DNA from: Branchinecta lynchi
Lineage: Eukaryota > Arthropoda > Branchiopoda > Anostraca > Branchinectidae
Direction of reading: 5' to 3'
DNA: 64,000 nt
Assembly: GCA_023053575.1 (NCBI GenBank)
Contig: JAKZAP010000013.1
Coordinates: forward strand, 8,507,523 to 8,571,522
Part shown: positions 23,759-34,740 of the stretch, one piece after another
How positions within the stretch are numbered: the first letter of the stretch is position 1
Layout: each line of letters begins with the position of its first letter
The notes under the pieces: generated by a model
Databases searched by the model: none
The model's input: the letters and a program-made list of their open reading frames with translations, nothing else
Told to the model about the DNA's origin: nothing
Position numbers and translations under genes: made by a program

Positions 23759-23993
23759 AGAAATAGAAAACCGTGATTTTTGGTGTTTCTTCTTGATTAG
23801 CTAATTATCCCTCTAGGATGATGTGCGAGGGATAAATATAAATTCGGATATTTCGGTTGCACTTCCGTCGCTGAGGACGGTTTGCCGGAAGTGCAACCGA
23901 AATATCGGAATTTATAGTTATCCCTCGCACATCATCCTAGAGGGATAGTTAGCTGATCGAAAAAAACCCAGAAAATCACGATTTTCTATTTCT
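23759..23993. mobile_element. Foldback MITE with about 108-bp arms
   Basis: The arms run from GAAATAGAAAACCGTGATTT to GTTGCACTTCCG on the left, and from CGGAAGTGCAACCGAAATAT to ATCACGATTTTCTATTTC on the right, with an 18-nt loop. Inner arms are almost perfect and outer parts have small indels. The loop and right arm read CTGAGGA...AACCGAAATATC, which resembles the family B hammerhead-like core, although stem I does not pair. Non-coding. Confidence 0.8.
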
Positions 23994-23999
23994 TGACGT

Positions 24000-24636
24000 C
24001 TGGTAGTGGTCTGGATCGTCCATGTAGTAATTTCCAGTTTTGAGATTTGAGTCTTGCATCATTGGTAGCTGTAGAAACTGTAATACAGTAGAGTTGTGCT
24101 TCTTTGAACACTTCCATATTCTGACAACCTTGGTTTTGTTTATTGCCTCAAAAACAGTCTAATAGGAATGGTAAATGAAGAACTTAAAATCTGATAAGAG
24201 GCAAGTTTTCCAGCTTCCTTTGACATGAAGATTGGGTCATTTGATTTCGTCTGTTGTTTATTTTTCAGTGCTCTATTTCTTCCGTTCGGATATTTCTGAC
24301 GAGTATGAAAGTGATACAGAACTGTTGTACTACTAATAAGTTCATAAGTGTAACGTAGTTGTAGAAATCGTTTGTATTTTTTATAATGTTTATGTGTCAT
24401 TGAATTGACCAGATGGTTTAGGCATAGTTCTGTTTTATACATTATTTTGGACTCGTCAATTCTGAGGGAAATAAATGAATAAATAAATAAATACCGTTAT
24501 TTTGCCGTTTGAGGGTACTACTTTAGTATATATTTAGTCATACCTCTACTGTAATTATGCGGAAAGAAGTGGAGACATCTACTATTCTACTTATGAAGTA
24601 AAAGGCCCGATCATGAAGTACAATTTGTCATTTCAG
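24000..24636. other. Intron end before the second ZNF830 exon
   Basis: No repeat was recognised beyond AAATAAATAAATAAATA-like simple sequence at 24468-24492. The final bases CAATTTGTCATTTCAG form the acceptor. Confidence 0.5.
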
Positions 24637-24806
24637 GCGCGAAATATTGAGTATAAGGATCCAAAAGTTGAAGAGTGGGAAAGGTTTCAAAAAGAAATGA
24701 AAGAGCTGGGGACCGTTTCCGAAAACATAATTGAAGAAGATTCGGAAGTGGCAACAGCGTCTCGACAGTTGGAAGAGATTGATGAGCAGCTGCACCGATG
24801 GAACAG
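24637..24806 (+). CDS. ZNF830: ZNF830 homologue, coiled-coil coding exon
   Basis: The acceptor is TTTGTCATTTCAG (AG at 24635-24636). The donor is GTATGT at 24807. The exon starts in phase 0, which fits the phase-0 donor at 3045, and ends in phase 2. It encodes 56 full codons, including EEWERFQKEMKELGTVSENI, EEDSEVATASRQLEEIDEQL and HRWNR. Known ZNF830 proteins carry the equivalent EWDEFQK...SEAI then RQ-EIDEQI segment, a charged coiled coil. An ATG at 24613 lies upstream of the acceptor and is intronic, so it is not the start. About 21.6 kb of intron separates this exon from the previous one. Confidence 0.9.
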
Positions 24807-24845
24807 GTATGTCAGTCCTATTTAGCCAGCGCTCCGTTCGTTGTA

Positions 24846-25385
24846 AGATAAGATAAGATTGTATTTACACTAAGAGCCAAAGGTCATGGAAAATACATGA
24901 AAAATAACACAAACAAACAAAAATAGTACCGTCTATAAGCACCTATCTCTATGGGCCAGGGCTACCCTGAGGAACGTTGTCAACTGTGTGATACTTATAA
25001 AACAACTATTCTTCATGACCCTGCACATCCGTTTTTCACCCACCCCTGTTTCATTTACTCCAAAAATTTCAAACATAAGTTCACTCAAATTTTCGCATTC
25101 ACACAACAAATGTTTCAAGTTCTTATCCGTACTACCACAAATCTGACATGAGTAAGGACCTGACCGACCCTTTCTCCTCCCAATATACCGCTTCCTCTCC
25201 CCGTATGCTCTACAACTAATCAAATCCCTTATTTCCGCTTTAAAATAAACTTCTTCTCCCAAATCTCTTTGATCTTTGCGTAAAACCTTAAAGACAAAGA
25301 CCCATTCTTGGCCACTTGTCAACATTGAATTTCCTGGTCCAAACAGACGACTTTCCAACTTTTTCACTTCACGAACAGGAAGCCG
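24846..25385 (-). pseudogene. Non-LTR retrotransposon 3' end encoding a zinc-binding (zf-RVT-like) tail
   Basis: The - strand open frame 24933-25367 contains CQICGSTDKNLKHLLCECEN. This C-x2-C...H-x3-C pattern is typical of the zinc-binding domain that follows the reverse transcriptase in many non-LTR elements. A tail of CTTAT units on the - strand (24846-24862) marks the 3' end. No RT catalytic motif is present, so it is 5'-truncated. It lies just inside the intron after the coiled-coil exon. Confidence 0.7.
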
Positions 25386-25580
25386 AGGTCCATCCAGTTG
25401 AAACCTTTGCAGAACTCAACTTTCTCCCCCAAATCTCTTTGATCTTTGCATAAAACCTTAAAGACACAGACCCGTCCTTGGCCACTTGTCAACATTGAAT
25501 TTCCTGGTCCAAACAGACGACTTTCCAACTTTTTCACTTCACCAACAGGAAGCCCAGGTCCATCCAGTTGAAACCTCCGC
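25240..25580 (-). repeat. Tandem duplication inside the non-LTR fragment
   Basis: Two units of about 171 bp are nearly identical. CAAATCTCTTTGATCTTTGC, AAAACCTTAAAGACA and TTTCCTGGTCCAAACAGACG each occur twice, at about 25258-25407 and 25430-25578. The second unit repeats the N-terminal part of the zinc-binding frame. Local duplication after insertion is the simplest explanation. Confidence 0.85.
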
Positions 25581-25750
25581 AGAACTCGAAGTGCATTGTA
25601 GTATATAACAGAGGGCCTACAAAGGGTCTACATGGGCATGTAGTATTAATTTGAGAGTGAACTAGAATGCGGCTTCCGCTCCCTGTCACCCTGTGGAAGG
25701 ATGTGCACGTTCGGAAACTTCCGGAGAATGTTGGAAACTCGTCGAGTTGG

Positions 25751-26050
25751 TATGAAAAATTTGTAGCCTGCGTAGTAGTCTGGTAGTAGTACGAAAACGT
25801 TGCATGTAATACCATGTAATAGCAAATAATACTATCATTTAATGTGCCTCAGACTGGTCCAATCTTATGTAGTAGTATCCGACAGTATCCTAGCTTGCCA
25901 TAGTAGCATCCAGTCGTGCTAATAGTAGTATATAGTAGTATGCAGTAACACGGTAGCCTTGAAGTAGAAGCATGTAGTAGCATCGTTAGTACTGCATGCA
26001 ACGTCTACGTACTACTTTATAGTACTATTTTGTGATAAATTTTTCATCGG
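25751..26050. mobile_element. MITE family G, copy 1 (TAGTAG-rich)
   Basis: Inverted ends ATGAAAAATTTG and AAATTTTTCATCGG enclose about 300 bp rich in TAGTA words. It is about 90% identical by eye to 55063-55368, including TGCCTCAGACTGGTCCAATC and ACACGGTAGCCTTGAAGTAG. The TA target duplication is not clear here. Confidence 0.75.
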
Positions 26051-26340
26051 TCCATTAAGTCGATCTGATATCTTGTCAATCTCGGTAATCGGGTTGGGGG
26101 TAGTCAAAGGGTACAGAACATCGTTGGTTTTTCTGACTTGCAAGGCTGCATTGACTATCTTTACCTTTAATTTAACAATCCCGTGCATTTTTTTTTATCA
26201 GAATTTTGGGAATAAATGAACTGAATTGAATTGAAAAATTACTCGGTCACTGCTCTCCTGAGCACGGTACCCAAGTCGAGTTGTTGACACTAATGAGGAT
26301 CAAATAATGAGGATCGTCTTTGAGACGGATCGGACGGATT

Positions 26341-26483
26341 CCAGTCGTAAACAACTGTTTCCAATCGTAAACAACTGTTTCCAATCGTAAACAACTGTTT
26401 CCAATCGTAAACAACTGTTTCCAATCTAAAAAAAAACAATTGTTTACGATCGTTTCCAATTGTTTTCAACTGTTTACGATTGG
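26341..26483. repeat. 20-bp tandem repeat followed by its own inverted copy
   Basis: The unit CCAATCGTAAACAACTGTTT repeats 4.3 times without change except at the first base triplet (26341-26426). After an A-run, the reverse complement follows (TTGTTTACGATCGTTTCCAA, 26437-26483). Transcripts would form a long hairpin. There are no spacers, so it is not a CRISPR array. Confidence 0.9.
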
Positions 26484-28988
26484 AAAAAAGGCCCATAATA
26501 AGATGACTTGAATTATTTCCACACGGTGATGAACTTGGCTGTTGATGAGACGGTGATAGATATGGGGGTAGTTAATTGTTCTCAAAAGTTGCAAAGGACT
26601 TCAGCTTAGTGGCGGCATCCGCCAGGCCCCACCAGTTCTGCTGGCAGTTGCTTAGCTGTAACCAGTTGTCCCGACCGCCTTTTTGTCAAGACGCGTCAGT
26701 GCACTCTGTAAGAACAAGAAACGTCATCCAAACGAACACTCTAAATTGATTCAAACCCTGTGTGAACCAATCAACAACGTTTGTTGTCTTGAGGTTTCTG
26801 GCTCTTCGCTGGGCCGGCCGCGGAATTTGGTAAGGGGGGGGGGTCGCCATGGGGGTTTTAGCCTATACCCACTAAAGCTATTTACCTACAGAATGTCTTG
26901 GTGATTCGCTTTGCGTCGTGGAAATATTCGACCTGGAGCTCACGTTTGCGACGCCGAATTCGTCCGCGCTGACAATAATCCTCGTCCTTTGGTAGAGGGC
27001 TTAAAACTAACTTTAGAGATAGTCTCCATGTATGTCCTTAACATGATGGATTACTTGGTTGGTACAAGAGGTGAATTCGCCGACTGAACAGAGCTAAAAA
27101 AAAATTCGCCAAGAAATATTGTTCACGCTCACAGGCTCTTCTTCAATTGAATAACTTACCTTAGCTCATAGTTCAGTAATGCTTTATTCTTGCTAAAGTA
27201 TTCCAATCCCTTCCGTTACTTTCCTCTCTTGGTAAATACCATGCCGCATTTGAATTTGCCTGGTAATAAAAACGCTCCAGTGCCTTCTCCTAAATGATAC
27301 TTTGAATTCCACGGATCGTACTCCCGCTTACTGTCTCTTCTATTTCTCTACACCCTAGCTACGGTAGCCTTGAGCACCGCTTGACATGCCAAAGTGTCTC
27401 ATACGCGGATGGACGGAAAAATTAAGAATTCTCCGTGGCATGCTAGGTTTTTTTTTGGTGGGGATTGGCTAGCTCCGGTCCGCTGAACGACGTGGAAATG
27501 TTTAACTTTTTCTCATGTTCCTGTTGGAACTCCGTAGTAAGTTTTGTTTAGATGTCGAGAACAAGAAGTGGACCCTCCGGCATCCACTGATAAATTAACT
27601 AGTCAAATACGGTAAATTAATGGGGGCCCGCATTGTTTATTTATGGTCGTGTTTCGATGTCCGATTCGGTGACTGAGGTCCGAGACTGATACGCCAGTCG
27701 AAGTCGATCTCGTCATGCGACGACCCGAGTCAGTACAACATCGGATTTGGTGTCAGTAAGTTTGGTTTGATTTCTGTGACGTCGGATTTGAGCGTGGTAT
27801 TGGCAAAATCGCTAGTCTTACTGTAGTCTTCCGAGGCAGAAGTATCAGCTGTGAGGTAGTTGTTGTTTGTAACTTAGTTATGATGAATGAATGAGTGAAG
27901 GAAAGAAAAGGAGCAAGAGCTGCTGTAATATCAAGCGCCCTTTGTTAACGGTCAGTTTGCACACTGCGGGGTTTGCGTCAGCAGAGCGTCGTTTTTGGTA
28001 CGACAGAATAAATTACTTCAGTCGTAGAATTCCATTTGTTTCATTGAATGAATGAATGAGTTTGTTTGACGAAAAAACCCAAGGGATTACAGAAAAAAAC
28101 AAAACAAGCAAACTACGAAAAACGCTCTCTGTGGGCCAAACCAACGCGGGGGAATCTAGCCAACTTACGAATATCCTCCATATTAAAGCGGGCCACAAAA
28201 AATGGTATTTCTACTACATACACAATGCTAACCATCCCTACTGTCACTATAAATGTTTAAAACCACTAAAAACACCGTAAAACAGTGAGCAAAAAAAAAA
28301 AAAAAAAACCAAATTTCCTAGGTTTGAAATAACTCTGTCTGGACTAAATCTCAGCCGATTATCCCGAGCTGTTATGGCATGTAGGAGCCAAGGGTCAAAA
28401 TAATAATTTCCATCTAATGGTCCAACTGTTTATTACAAATACGAATACAAAACCAAGACCAGTGTGGTACCTCTGAAGACATACAAAAATTATCAATTAG
28501 GTCTTATAATTCTTTGCTAATCAATCCTGAAAAATCTCGTCATCTAGAAAAGAAGACTTTCGGCGTGGGTTTTTTCTCGAGCCGAAGCAGCAACCCGGCA
28601 AACGCGTTCAATTTAAAATAAACCTGTGGCATGCGATAACTAAGAAAAGGTAAACGGAATGTTTGGAGTAGGACTTTAAACTTCCAATCTTTTCACCCAA
28701 CGATTCATCAAGGTTCTATCTGTTCGCTGTAGAGTGCCATCTAAGTAGTGTTCTTACATCTAGCGGAAACTGGGAGAAATGACCCTTTGAAACAATCAAT
28801 AACGCGTCATGGCCCCTTTATAATATGTGTTGACGTTGTTTGAAATTCCTGAAGTGATATGACCTTTTCTTGTTCGTCCTCATGTCCAAACATTCGTGGC
28901 CAGTTCACAGGGCGAAATTGGAAATACGAGATAGAAATGTAAACGGGCAAATAAGGGAACATTGTTGGGACATCCACTCCAGTCTGCC
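26484..28988. other. Intronic stretch with few landmarks
   Basis: A G-run lies at 26836-26845, an A18 run at about 28290-28307 after a basic open frame (28056-28280), and TCGGATT words recur near 27660-27790. The A-run could be the tail of an old SINE or processed copy, but no source was recognised. No exon is supported. Confidence 0.35.
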
Positions 28989-29280
28989 ACAAATCCCGGA
29001 TTTTTGTATAGGCTATGCCAAACGTTAGGTATACTCACAGTCTGGAATAGCGAATCTCAAACCTCGGTTAACATATACAAAATTATTGGCACCCTAATCC
29101 TGTCCGAACCCACTAAAAAAGAAATCCGATTGTTTTTCATTATTGTTGTCAAATCATCACTGTTTATTCGGTTAGGATGCCCAACATTCTACATGGGGTA
29201 ACCGGCGTTTACTAATGAGCTATTCCGAACTGTGCGTATACCCATCGTTCGGCATAGCCAATCCAAAAATCAGGGATTCG
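28989..29280. mobile_element. MITE with 65-bp inverted repeats
   Basis: The left end CAAATCCCGGATTTTTGTAT through GTCTGGAATAGCG matches the reverse complement of the right end, AGCTATTCCGAACTGTGCGT to ATCAGGGATTCG. The middle (about 160 bp) is non-coding. A solo end lies at 110-174. No target duplication is certain. Confidence 0.65.
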
Positions 29281-29403
29281 TAGTAGCCTGATCCACATGG
29301 GAAAGAACCTTTGAGTGGGAATATTCTAAAAAGTTGAGCATTGAAAAAAGGTTCCTCGCTTGATGACACGCTGTTTAAAAAAAAAAAAAAATTTGTATGT
29401 TTC

Positions 29404-29712
29404 TTATATTTTTCCTCGCTTTCCTTTTCCGGCTCTGGAAATGTGATTCCCAGAGGACAGATTCTGTCCACCCCTTTGTTATATAATGGAAGTCTTTCTG
29501 TTTAGTATCATCGAAGCTCGAAAGGTTCCACGAAATATTCCAGTCAAAGGTGCCTCCACGTGTCAAAAGCTTAGAGCATGATTTTGTTGGGACCTTGAGC
29601 ATGCGAGCAAGCAATAGTCATAATAGTGAATGGCTTTGAAGGTACGAGTGAAAAACCGCAGTTATAAAATCTTGCATCAAGTCTGATTTTTGGTATCTCA
29701 GAACGTTAGGAT
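29404..29712 (+). repeat. Family A-prime unit 1, left piece, split by the foldback element
   Basis: This segment (TTTTCCGGCTCTGGAAATGT ... AGAACGTTAGGAT) is a direct repeat of 40060-40370. Its continuation (ATACCTGTAATTCGTAAAAG) sits on the far side of the foldback element at 39757. The 10-kb element therefore cut this unit in two at TTAGGAT. Confidence 0.85.
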
Positions 29713-29747
29713 TATGGCATGCATTTTGGGTCAAAATTGTTAAAAAT

Positions 29748-30103
29748 GTTGCCGAGAATACTCGAAATGTCGCCGAGAATCCATGAAATGTAGCCGAGAA
29801 TGCTGTTTTTGTCGCCGAGATTTTTTGTGTGTATCCGAGACTGCAATGTTTGTTGCCGAGAATGACAACTTTGTAGCCGAGATTTTCACTGAAAAACGTG
29901 TCGCCGAGAAATACGGATATGCGTTCGAAACCAAAAATCTAGTTCCCGAGATGGAACAAAGTGTCGCCGAGATTGCTAGGAATGTCACCGAAATTGCTAG
30001 AAATGTCGCCGAGATTTCGCGTAATGTCGCCGAGAATGCATGAAATGTCGCCGAGATTTCTTTGAAAATAACATACAAGTGAAAAAAGTGTCGCCGAGAA
30101 TTG
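29748..30103 (+). repeat. Subterminal array of GCCGAGA motifs, left
   Basis: About 15 units of the form TGTCGCCGAGA(A/T)T occur with spacing mostly 21-33 bp, some as GTAGCCGAG or GTTGCCGAG. They start 35 bp from the element end, a usual place for transposase-binding repeats in hAT, CACTA and Mutator-like elements. Spacing in multiples of three leaves frames open on both strands (29740-30078, 29783-30043). I treat these as artefacts. Confidence 0.85.
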
Positions 30104-30384
30104 GAAAAAAAAATACAGCTTAGAACGAAAAATCTGATTTTTGAGATGGGAACAAATGTAGCCGACTTGGTGGTTGGTGAGGTCCTCCTTATTGTTCTAT
30201 TTGTAAGTCCGGAACAAGTGTGATTCTTCGTTGCAGTACACGCTCACTACCATTGTAAGTGCTATATTTGCTATCGCACTCTTGTTGGTATTAGTCTACT
30301 CAATAAACAATGTGAATGTGAACAACAGTTGCTCAAAAGTAAGATCCACAGGAAGTTTCAAAGGAAAGGATATGGCTCAGAGGC

Positions 30385-30911
30385 AGGGGCGTTGCGAAAG
30401 GGGGGGGGGGGGTGCAACATTCGGTAACTTATTCGGTATAATTGCCAGGATTCGGTAGTTACCACGAACATGAAGAGGTCGAGTGAAGAACTGGTCACAG
30501 ACAAAAGGACTGATCTATGATTTCATCGATATTCCTTACTTTTATTTGTATCCTAAAAACAAGCTCTTATCAGAAATGTCTCGAAAATTCTGCCTGCGGC
30601 ACTTTTTATAATATTCACTATTTTCCAGAAAGGTGCGTCATTTAGCTAGGTTTTAAACCAGTTTTAGGGATCGCGATTTTTCAAAACCCTAAAAGCTAGA
30701 ACCTGCATGGAAATAGCTGAATTTGGCAGGAACAAACCAGCTTAAAAAATCTCGCCGGCGGCGCTAACTTTATGTGATCATTGCTAGTAATGACTAGTCA
30801 TACAGTAGCTGCTGCTGCCGGGATGTCGCTCCATCCGGTTTCTGGAAATTCTTAGGATCCTGGTGTTTTGGCTCTGCACCCAACTACAAAAATTCACTTG
30901 CGATGGCCCTG
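30385..30911. mobile_element. hAT-type MITE nested in the left arm
   Basis: It starts CAGGGGCGTTGCG and ends ACTTGCGATGGCCCTG. Flanks are CTCAGAGG (30377-30384) and CTCACAGG (30912-30919), an 8-bp duplication with one mismatch. A G-run follows the left end. The mirrored copy is at 38586-39099, so the insertion is older than the duplication of the arms. Confidence 0.8.
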
Positions 30912-31361
30912 CTCACAGGTGCTAAGAAAGCTAGAATAAGTATAGTTGTTGAAAGAAATATATAACTGAAACGCATTTATTTTACGGATATATCATCAAA
31001 AAAAGTGTTACCACCTTAAAATTTTTGAAATAATGACTTTAGCACAAAAACCTGGTTCTAGGGAGCTTGACTTTGACGTGGACGACTGATTTTCTCTTTC
31101 ATTTAAGTCATCCACCAATACCCTTGTATACTGGTTAGGGCTAACGTTCAAGCATAGCAAGTATGATAGTTTGGTTCTTGCAATAGCCTTATCACATGGT
31201 TATGGTTAAGGTTCAAGTCTCCAAACATCGTTTGTATGGTAGTTTTGGTTCATCTTAAAAGGAAATGTGAGGTAAGCAGCAGTTCATAGCATCTCCATGA
31301 CTGGAAGTGCAAGCCCATCTCAGAACCATGCTTGTTCATGGTTTCACATTCAAATCCAAGA

Positions 31362-31922
31362 TCAGAGCTTCTGAGAACTTAACACGTCAGCAGGGCCAGG
31401 AATTGGCTCAAGCTCACTACTTCCGAACTGTAGTTTCAATGACTTATTAGGACTGTGACTGTTCAACTCAACTTCAGAGACAAGAAGTGGTTTATCTGAT
31501 AGGTGGAAATAAACAGGAAATTTCAGTCCGGTGATGCCGCTTTTCCACCTCGAAATTCCGGCTTCCTCACTACTACAGATCCCCAGAAGCTGAGGAATAT
31601 ATCCTTTGCATACACGCTCCATGTACTGATTATCAATTAATATACTTTTTCCAAACTTTGGCTATCACCCCTTGACTTCATATTTCAGGAAGTGCTCAAT
31701 ACTGTCCAAAACTGGAGCTTGAGTTTTTAACCCACTCCGTCTGTAGTGATCTCTTCTGACTAGTCAGCTGCTCCTGCTGGCTTTGGGCACGAATGATCAC
31801 TGCATGGGCTTTGCCTATTCCTTCTTGCGGACCTTTAATAGCCGATTTCCCAAACTGACTTCCATTACCGACAACTGCATCTAACACTTCGGAATCCATC
31901 TTCGAATTTCCGATCATAATGG
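31362..31922 (-). other. Mirrored open-frame region of unknown nature, left arm
   Basis: Two - strand frames, 31696-31917 (MIGNSKMDSEVLDAVVGNGS...) and 31362-31622 (...LKFPVYFHLSDKPLLVSEVE...), are mirrored at 37621-37839 and 37867-38136. One 55-residue stretch is identical in both arms. Elsewhere amino-acid changes and an indel of about 35 bp separate the copies. I recognise no domain. It could be a captured host fragment or a transposon gene remnant. No long continuous protein remains. Confidence 0.4.
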
Positions 31923-32048
31923 CCGAGGCAGTTATGTTTCTTGATCAATGACTGTGCCCTGGAAAGGAGATCAAGTTGGGCACACATAGCACTCATCAGA
32001 AGAAACAATGTTATTCTCAAGTGTTGGGTTGATTGTGAATGAATGTGT

Positions 32049-32320
32049 GGTAAAACAATTAAAGATTCTTCCTTAAATATCTGATTTTGTGAATTTCTTC
32101 TCTGAAAAACAGATATTTAAGGAAGAATCTTTAATTCTTTTTCCACAAATTCATTTGCCAGCTTGACAGGCTTGCACCTGAAAAAGACCCTTGCAAAGAA
32201 GGGCCGAAGTATCGCTCTTATGAAACTGTAGCTGACTTATCGGTTTGCACCGTACAAGATGATTCGCAGTCAGCTTGGGCTGGAGGACTATCTCCAACGT
32301 TCTTTATAATCTTGATGACT
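32049..32320 (+). repeat. Family B copy 3 in the left arm
   Basis: It contains an internal palindrome (TTAAAGATTCTTCCTTAAAT and its complement, 32056-32143), then a degraded hammerhead-like segment (CTGAAAA ... GAAGTATCGCTC), TAGCTGACTTATCGG and GATTCGCAGTCAGCTTGGGC. The core has lost conserved bases, so activity is unlikely. Confidence 0.65.
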
Positions 32321-33296
32321 ATCTCTCCATGCTGATTCAGAATCTCCGGATACCTGCAGAAGAAATGTAGAAATGCTGCCAAAGCTGCGCTGACTCAGGA
32401 TTTCAGTTGTTGAGTTTGAGTCGTTACGGACACGTTTACTCCTTCTTCCTGAGAATCACTGGCATGTTCTGAACTTAGTCATATAGAGTATTATCCCACA
32501 ACTAAAAGTTCTCCTGCTTTGGAAAGTGAACTGTTTGCTAATTCAGTCTCAGGCAAGGAGTTTTTAGCAAACTCTTTGCTTCAAAGACAATCTAGATCTG
32601 TCATGGAAGAAAAGCAAAAACGGCTCCATAGCCTGGTGACGGAGAGCCAATGTCTGCAGATACTTACATACAAATCTCAGAAAAAGAGCCATTGACAGTC
32701 AAAGCTATTTCAGTCAATTCCGACTCAAACTATACTAAAACATGAGCTACTTGAACCACTGAAAGAACTTTAGAGAGGCTGCAATGGCCTTGAACTTCTG
32801 ACTTTCCTTTGGTATATGATGTCCTCCTTCGGGAAACGTAAATACCTCACTAATCCAGTAGGCTGATCCCCCCCCCCCAAATGATGCCTCTGATCCTAGG
32901 ATTCTGAATCTCTGATTCAAGCAACTCTGGGCCTCAGTCTAACAATCCCCTGAGCCTAATCTCTCAGCCTCATAAACTTTGTAGCAGACACACTGAAAAA
33001 CAACAACATAGGTTCGGACAGTAGGCGGTCAAGAGGACATAGGTTACCTACCCTGCATTGTAAGTGACATCTCGTTTTATCCATGAAATTCAATTCAAGC
33101 CTTTGGAAGACTCTGAGACCCCTCAGTGTGCACACCTTTCGTGGATTTTGAATCCTGGCAATACCTGAAACCTGGAGGTACTGAAATCCCTAACGACGTA
33201 AGAACAAAGGCTAGCAAAATTCAAGAGAAATCCAGGAGAAATCTCAAAAGAAGTCAGAAAAAAAGTAATGACATTTTCTTTCTTTATCTCTTCTTA

Positions 33297-33709
33297 AGGC
33301 GTATTCTCGCCGTTCCCCGAGGACTCCACTTGAGGAGTCCCCGCGTTTTTGTTTGTCCCGGGGACTCACTCCCCGTATTCTCGCGAGTCCCCACGGACGG
33401 GGAATGCTCCGATTATCATCACGATCATCAATAAGGACTCCCTTTCAGATTCGGAGGGGAATCAATTTTGGTGGTGTTGGTGCAATGTAAAATTAATGAA
33501 AAACAATTCGAATAAACAAAACCAAAAATAAAGTGGATCCCGACTAATTTTGTCAACTGCATATTACTTTTTCGAACAAAATCCATTTTGGAAGCATTCC
33601 CCGTGTTCTCGCTGTTTCTGTACGCGGAGTCCGCGTGGAGTGACTCCCTCTATTCTCGCCGTTCTTTTCGATTCCCCGAGGAGTCCTCGGGGAACGGCGA
33701 GAATACGCC
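33297..33709. mobile_element. MITE present only in the left arm, TTAA-like target
   Basis: The inverted ends are GGCGTATTCTCGCCGTTCCC and its complement, with further CTCGCGAGTCCCC and GGAGTC words inside. The right arm at about 34515-34535 keeps the uninserted site, in which CTTCTTAATCTTGACAC (read on the same strand) is continuous. The left flank here is TTAA and the right flank TTTAT, so the duplication was probably TTAA, as for piggyBac or Kolobok. The insertion is younger than the arm duplication. Confidence 0.8.
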
Positions 33710-34031
33710 TTTATTCTTGACACTAAAAGCGTAATCTTCAATGTAAAAGATTATTTTTCTTTTCATTTTCGGTGGTCTAATTATATTGTCAATGGGATGA
33801 ATGTCACAAGTCCCAGCAGACGATTCCAATATAAATTTCCCTTGTATTTTGAAAAAACTTTAAAGTTCATATTTAAATTGGGTAGTGGGACTGGTGGGAT
33901 CCGGGTCCGCAAAGGGGTCTACCCAAAAATCCTCCTCCCCCCTGGCAACAAAAATCCGTCCGCCCTCCCTGAATGCAAATATATAGGAAACTAAATATAT
34001 TCTGACATCGAGTTAATGTAAACTCTATACG

Positions 34032-34190
34032 GAAAGTCGCCCCAGCGACCCCCCCCCCCCCCCCCGGCGGTACGAAAAAACCTCGGGTACCGAACCACCC
34101 CGACCAAACCCTCCCCCAATTTATTTATATGAAAAGTATTTCATAGATAGGGAAGGCCACCATCACCTGTTTACATTAACTCGTGTGTCT
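34032..34190. other. Spacer at the centre of the foldback element
   Basis: About 160 bp of unpaired sequence contain a C19 run, GGCGGTACG and a second GTTTACATTAACTCG word that repeats the start of the right arm. No gene. Confidence 0.7.
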
Positions 34191-34740
34191 GTATAGAGTT
34201 TACATTAACTCGCTGTCAGAATATATTTAGTTTCCTATATATTTGCATTCAGGGAGGGCGGACGGATTTTTGTTGCCAGGGGGGAGAAGGATTTTCGGGT
34301 AGACCCCAGGGTGGACCCAGTGGACCCGGACCCCACCAGTCCCACTAACAAATTTACATATGAACTTCAAAGTTTTTTTCAAAAGACAAGCGAAATTTAT
34401 ATTGGAATCGTCTGCTGGGACTTGTGATTGTGTTCATCCTATTGACAATATAATTAGACCACCGAAAATGAAAAGAAAAATAATCTTTTACATTGAAGAT
34501 GATGCTTTTAGTGTCAAGATTAAGAAGAGATAAAGAAAGAAAATGTCATTAATTTTTTTCTGGCTTCTTTTGAGATTTCTCTTGAATTTTGCTAGCCTTT
34601 GTTCTTTTATCGTTAGGGATTTCAGTACCTCCAGGTTTCAGGTATTGCCAGGATTCAAAATCCACGAGAGGTGTGCACACTGAGGGGTCACAGAGTCTCC
34701 CAAAGGCTTGGATTGAATTTCATGGATAAAACGAGATATC

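Larger units (their letters stand above)
29713..34031 (+). repeat. Left arm of the giant foldback element
   Basis: It is reverse-complementary to 34191-39749 over nearly its whole length. Long stretches such as 31362-31545 are identical base for base. Private to this arm is a MITE at 33297-33709. Missing from this arm is a stretch of about 1.67 kb present in the right arm (35051-36716). Confidence 0.9.

Noticed and set aside
24613..24825. An ATG-started 70-codon frame taken as a small gene
   Set aside because: The ATG lies before the splice acceptor, and the homologous part begins at 24637 and stops at the donor at 24807.
26341..26426. CRISPR-like direct repeats
   Set aside because: The 20-bp units are contiguous without spacers, and the genome is eukaryotic.
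29706..29712. TTAGGAT as a telomere-like repeat
   Set aside because: It occurs once on each side of the foldback element and is explained as its target duplication. There is no TTAGG array.
29740..30078. Repetitive proteins (VAEIARNVAEI-type or FSATLREISATF-type)
   Set aside because: They come from the GCCGAGA array with spacing in multiples of three, open on both strands, and mirrored at 39405-39722.
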